Below, piece after piece: positions 6,103-6,155 of a stretch of DNA of 6,155 bases (position 1 is its first letter; every line of letters begins with the position of its first letter). The notes beneath the pieces were generated by a model that worked only from the letters and a program-made list of their open reading frames with translations, had not been told where the DNA came from and did no database searches. The DNA lies in the NCBI GenBank assembly GCA_002435365.1, contig DJMM01000088.1:8333-14487 (forward strand), in the 5' to 3' direction. A program made the position numbers and the translations under genes. The DNA comes from Ignavibacteriales bacterium UBA6490. Its GTDB lineage: Bacteria > Bacteroidota > Ignavibacteria > Ignavibacteriales > Ignavibacteriaceae.

Positions 6103-6155
6103 TTACGGAATCAGCTTATAACCCACGCCCCATATATTAATAATATGTTTCGGAT
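6103..6155 (-). CDS. C-terminal end of an OmpR/PhoB-family response regulator (partial)
   Basis: The last 16 codons read PKHIINIWGVGYKLIP and then TAA (stop at 6103-6105). This matches the end of the winged-helix DNA-binding domain of OmpR/PhoB-type response regulators, where the final beta-hairpin carries the hallmark V-x-G-V-G-Y-[KR] pattern, often written RGVGY or WGVGYKF. The receiver domain and most of the effector domain lie beyond the right edge. Such proteins are phosphorylated on aspartate by a histidine kinase and bind promoter DNA; the partner kinase is not in the window. The short length limits certainty, but the motif is characteristic. Confidence 0.8.
   Translation of the reverse strand, partial: PKHIINIWGVGYKLIP

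Overview
The window has moderate to low GC. The gene types and their style suggest a Gram-negative bacterium of the Bacteroidota/Ignavibacteriota-Chlorobi group: a membrane Ser/Thr kinase fused to TolB-like and TPR domains, an exported PD40 beta-propeller protein, and small uncharacterised four-helix membrane proteins. Shine-Dalgarno sites are clear. This placement is inferred from protein style only; there is no rRNA or other marker gene.

Layout, left to right. Positions 1-2591 (minus) hold a large transmembrane Ser/Thr protein kinase whose C-terminus runs off the left edge. Positions 2592-2767 are non-coding leader. Positions 2768-3142 (minus) encode a 124-residue four-helix membrane protein. 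Positions 3143-3421 are a divergent intergenic region with a candidate minus-strand promoter and small palindromes. Positions 3422-3796 (plus) encode a second, different 124-residue four-helix membrane protein. Positions 3797-3909 form a convergent intergenic region with two strong hairpins, one of which has the stop codon of the next gene in its loop. Positions 3910-5994 (minus) encode an exported protein with two TPRs and about twelve PD40 propeller motifs. Positions 5995-6102 are a short gap, and 6103-6155 (minus) is the last 16 codons of an OmpR/PhoB-type response regulator.

How they may work together (inference): the window reads as a signalling and envelope-sensing neighbourhood. The kinase has a cytoplasmic catalytic domain and a presumably periplasmic TolB-like/TPR sensor. 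The PD40 protein is a presumably periplasmic TPR/beta-propeller binding protein, 108 bases downstream of a response-regulator gene on the same strand. Nothing in the sequence proves that these parts interact. No RNA genes, mobile elements, CRISPR arrays or origins were seen.
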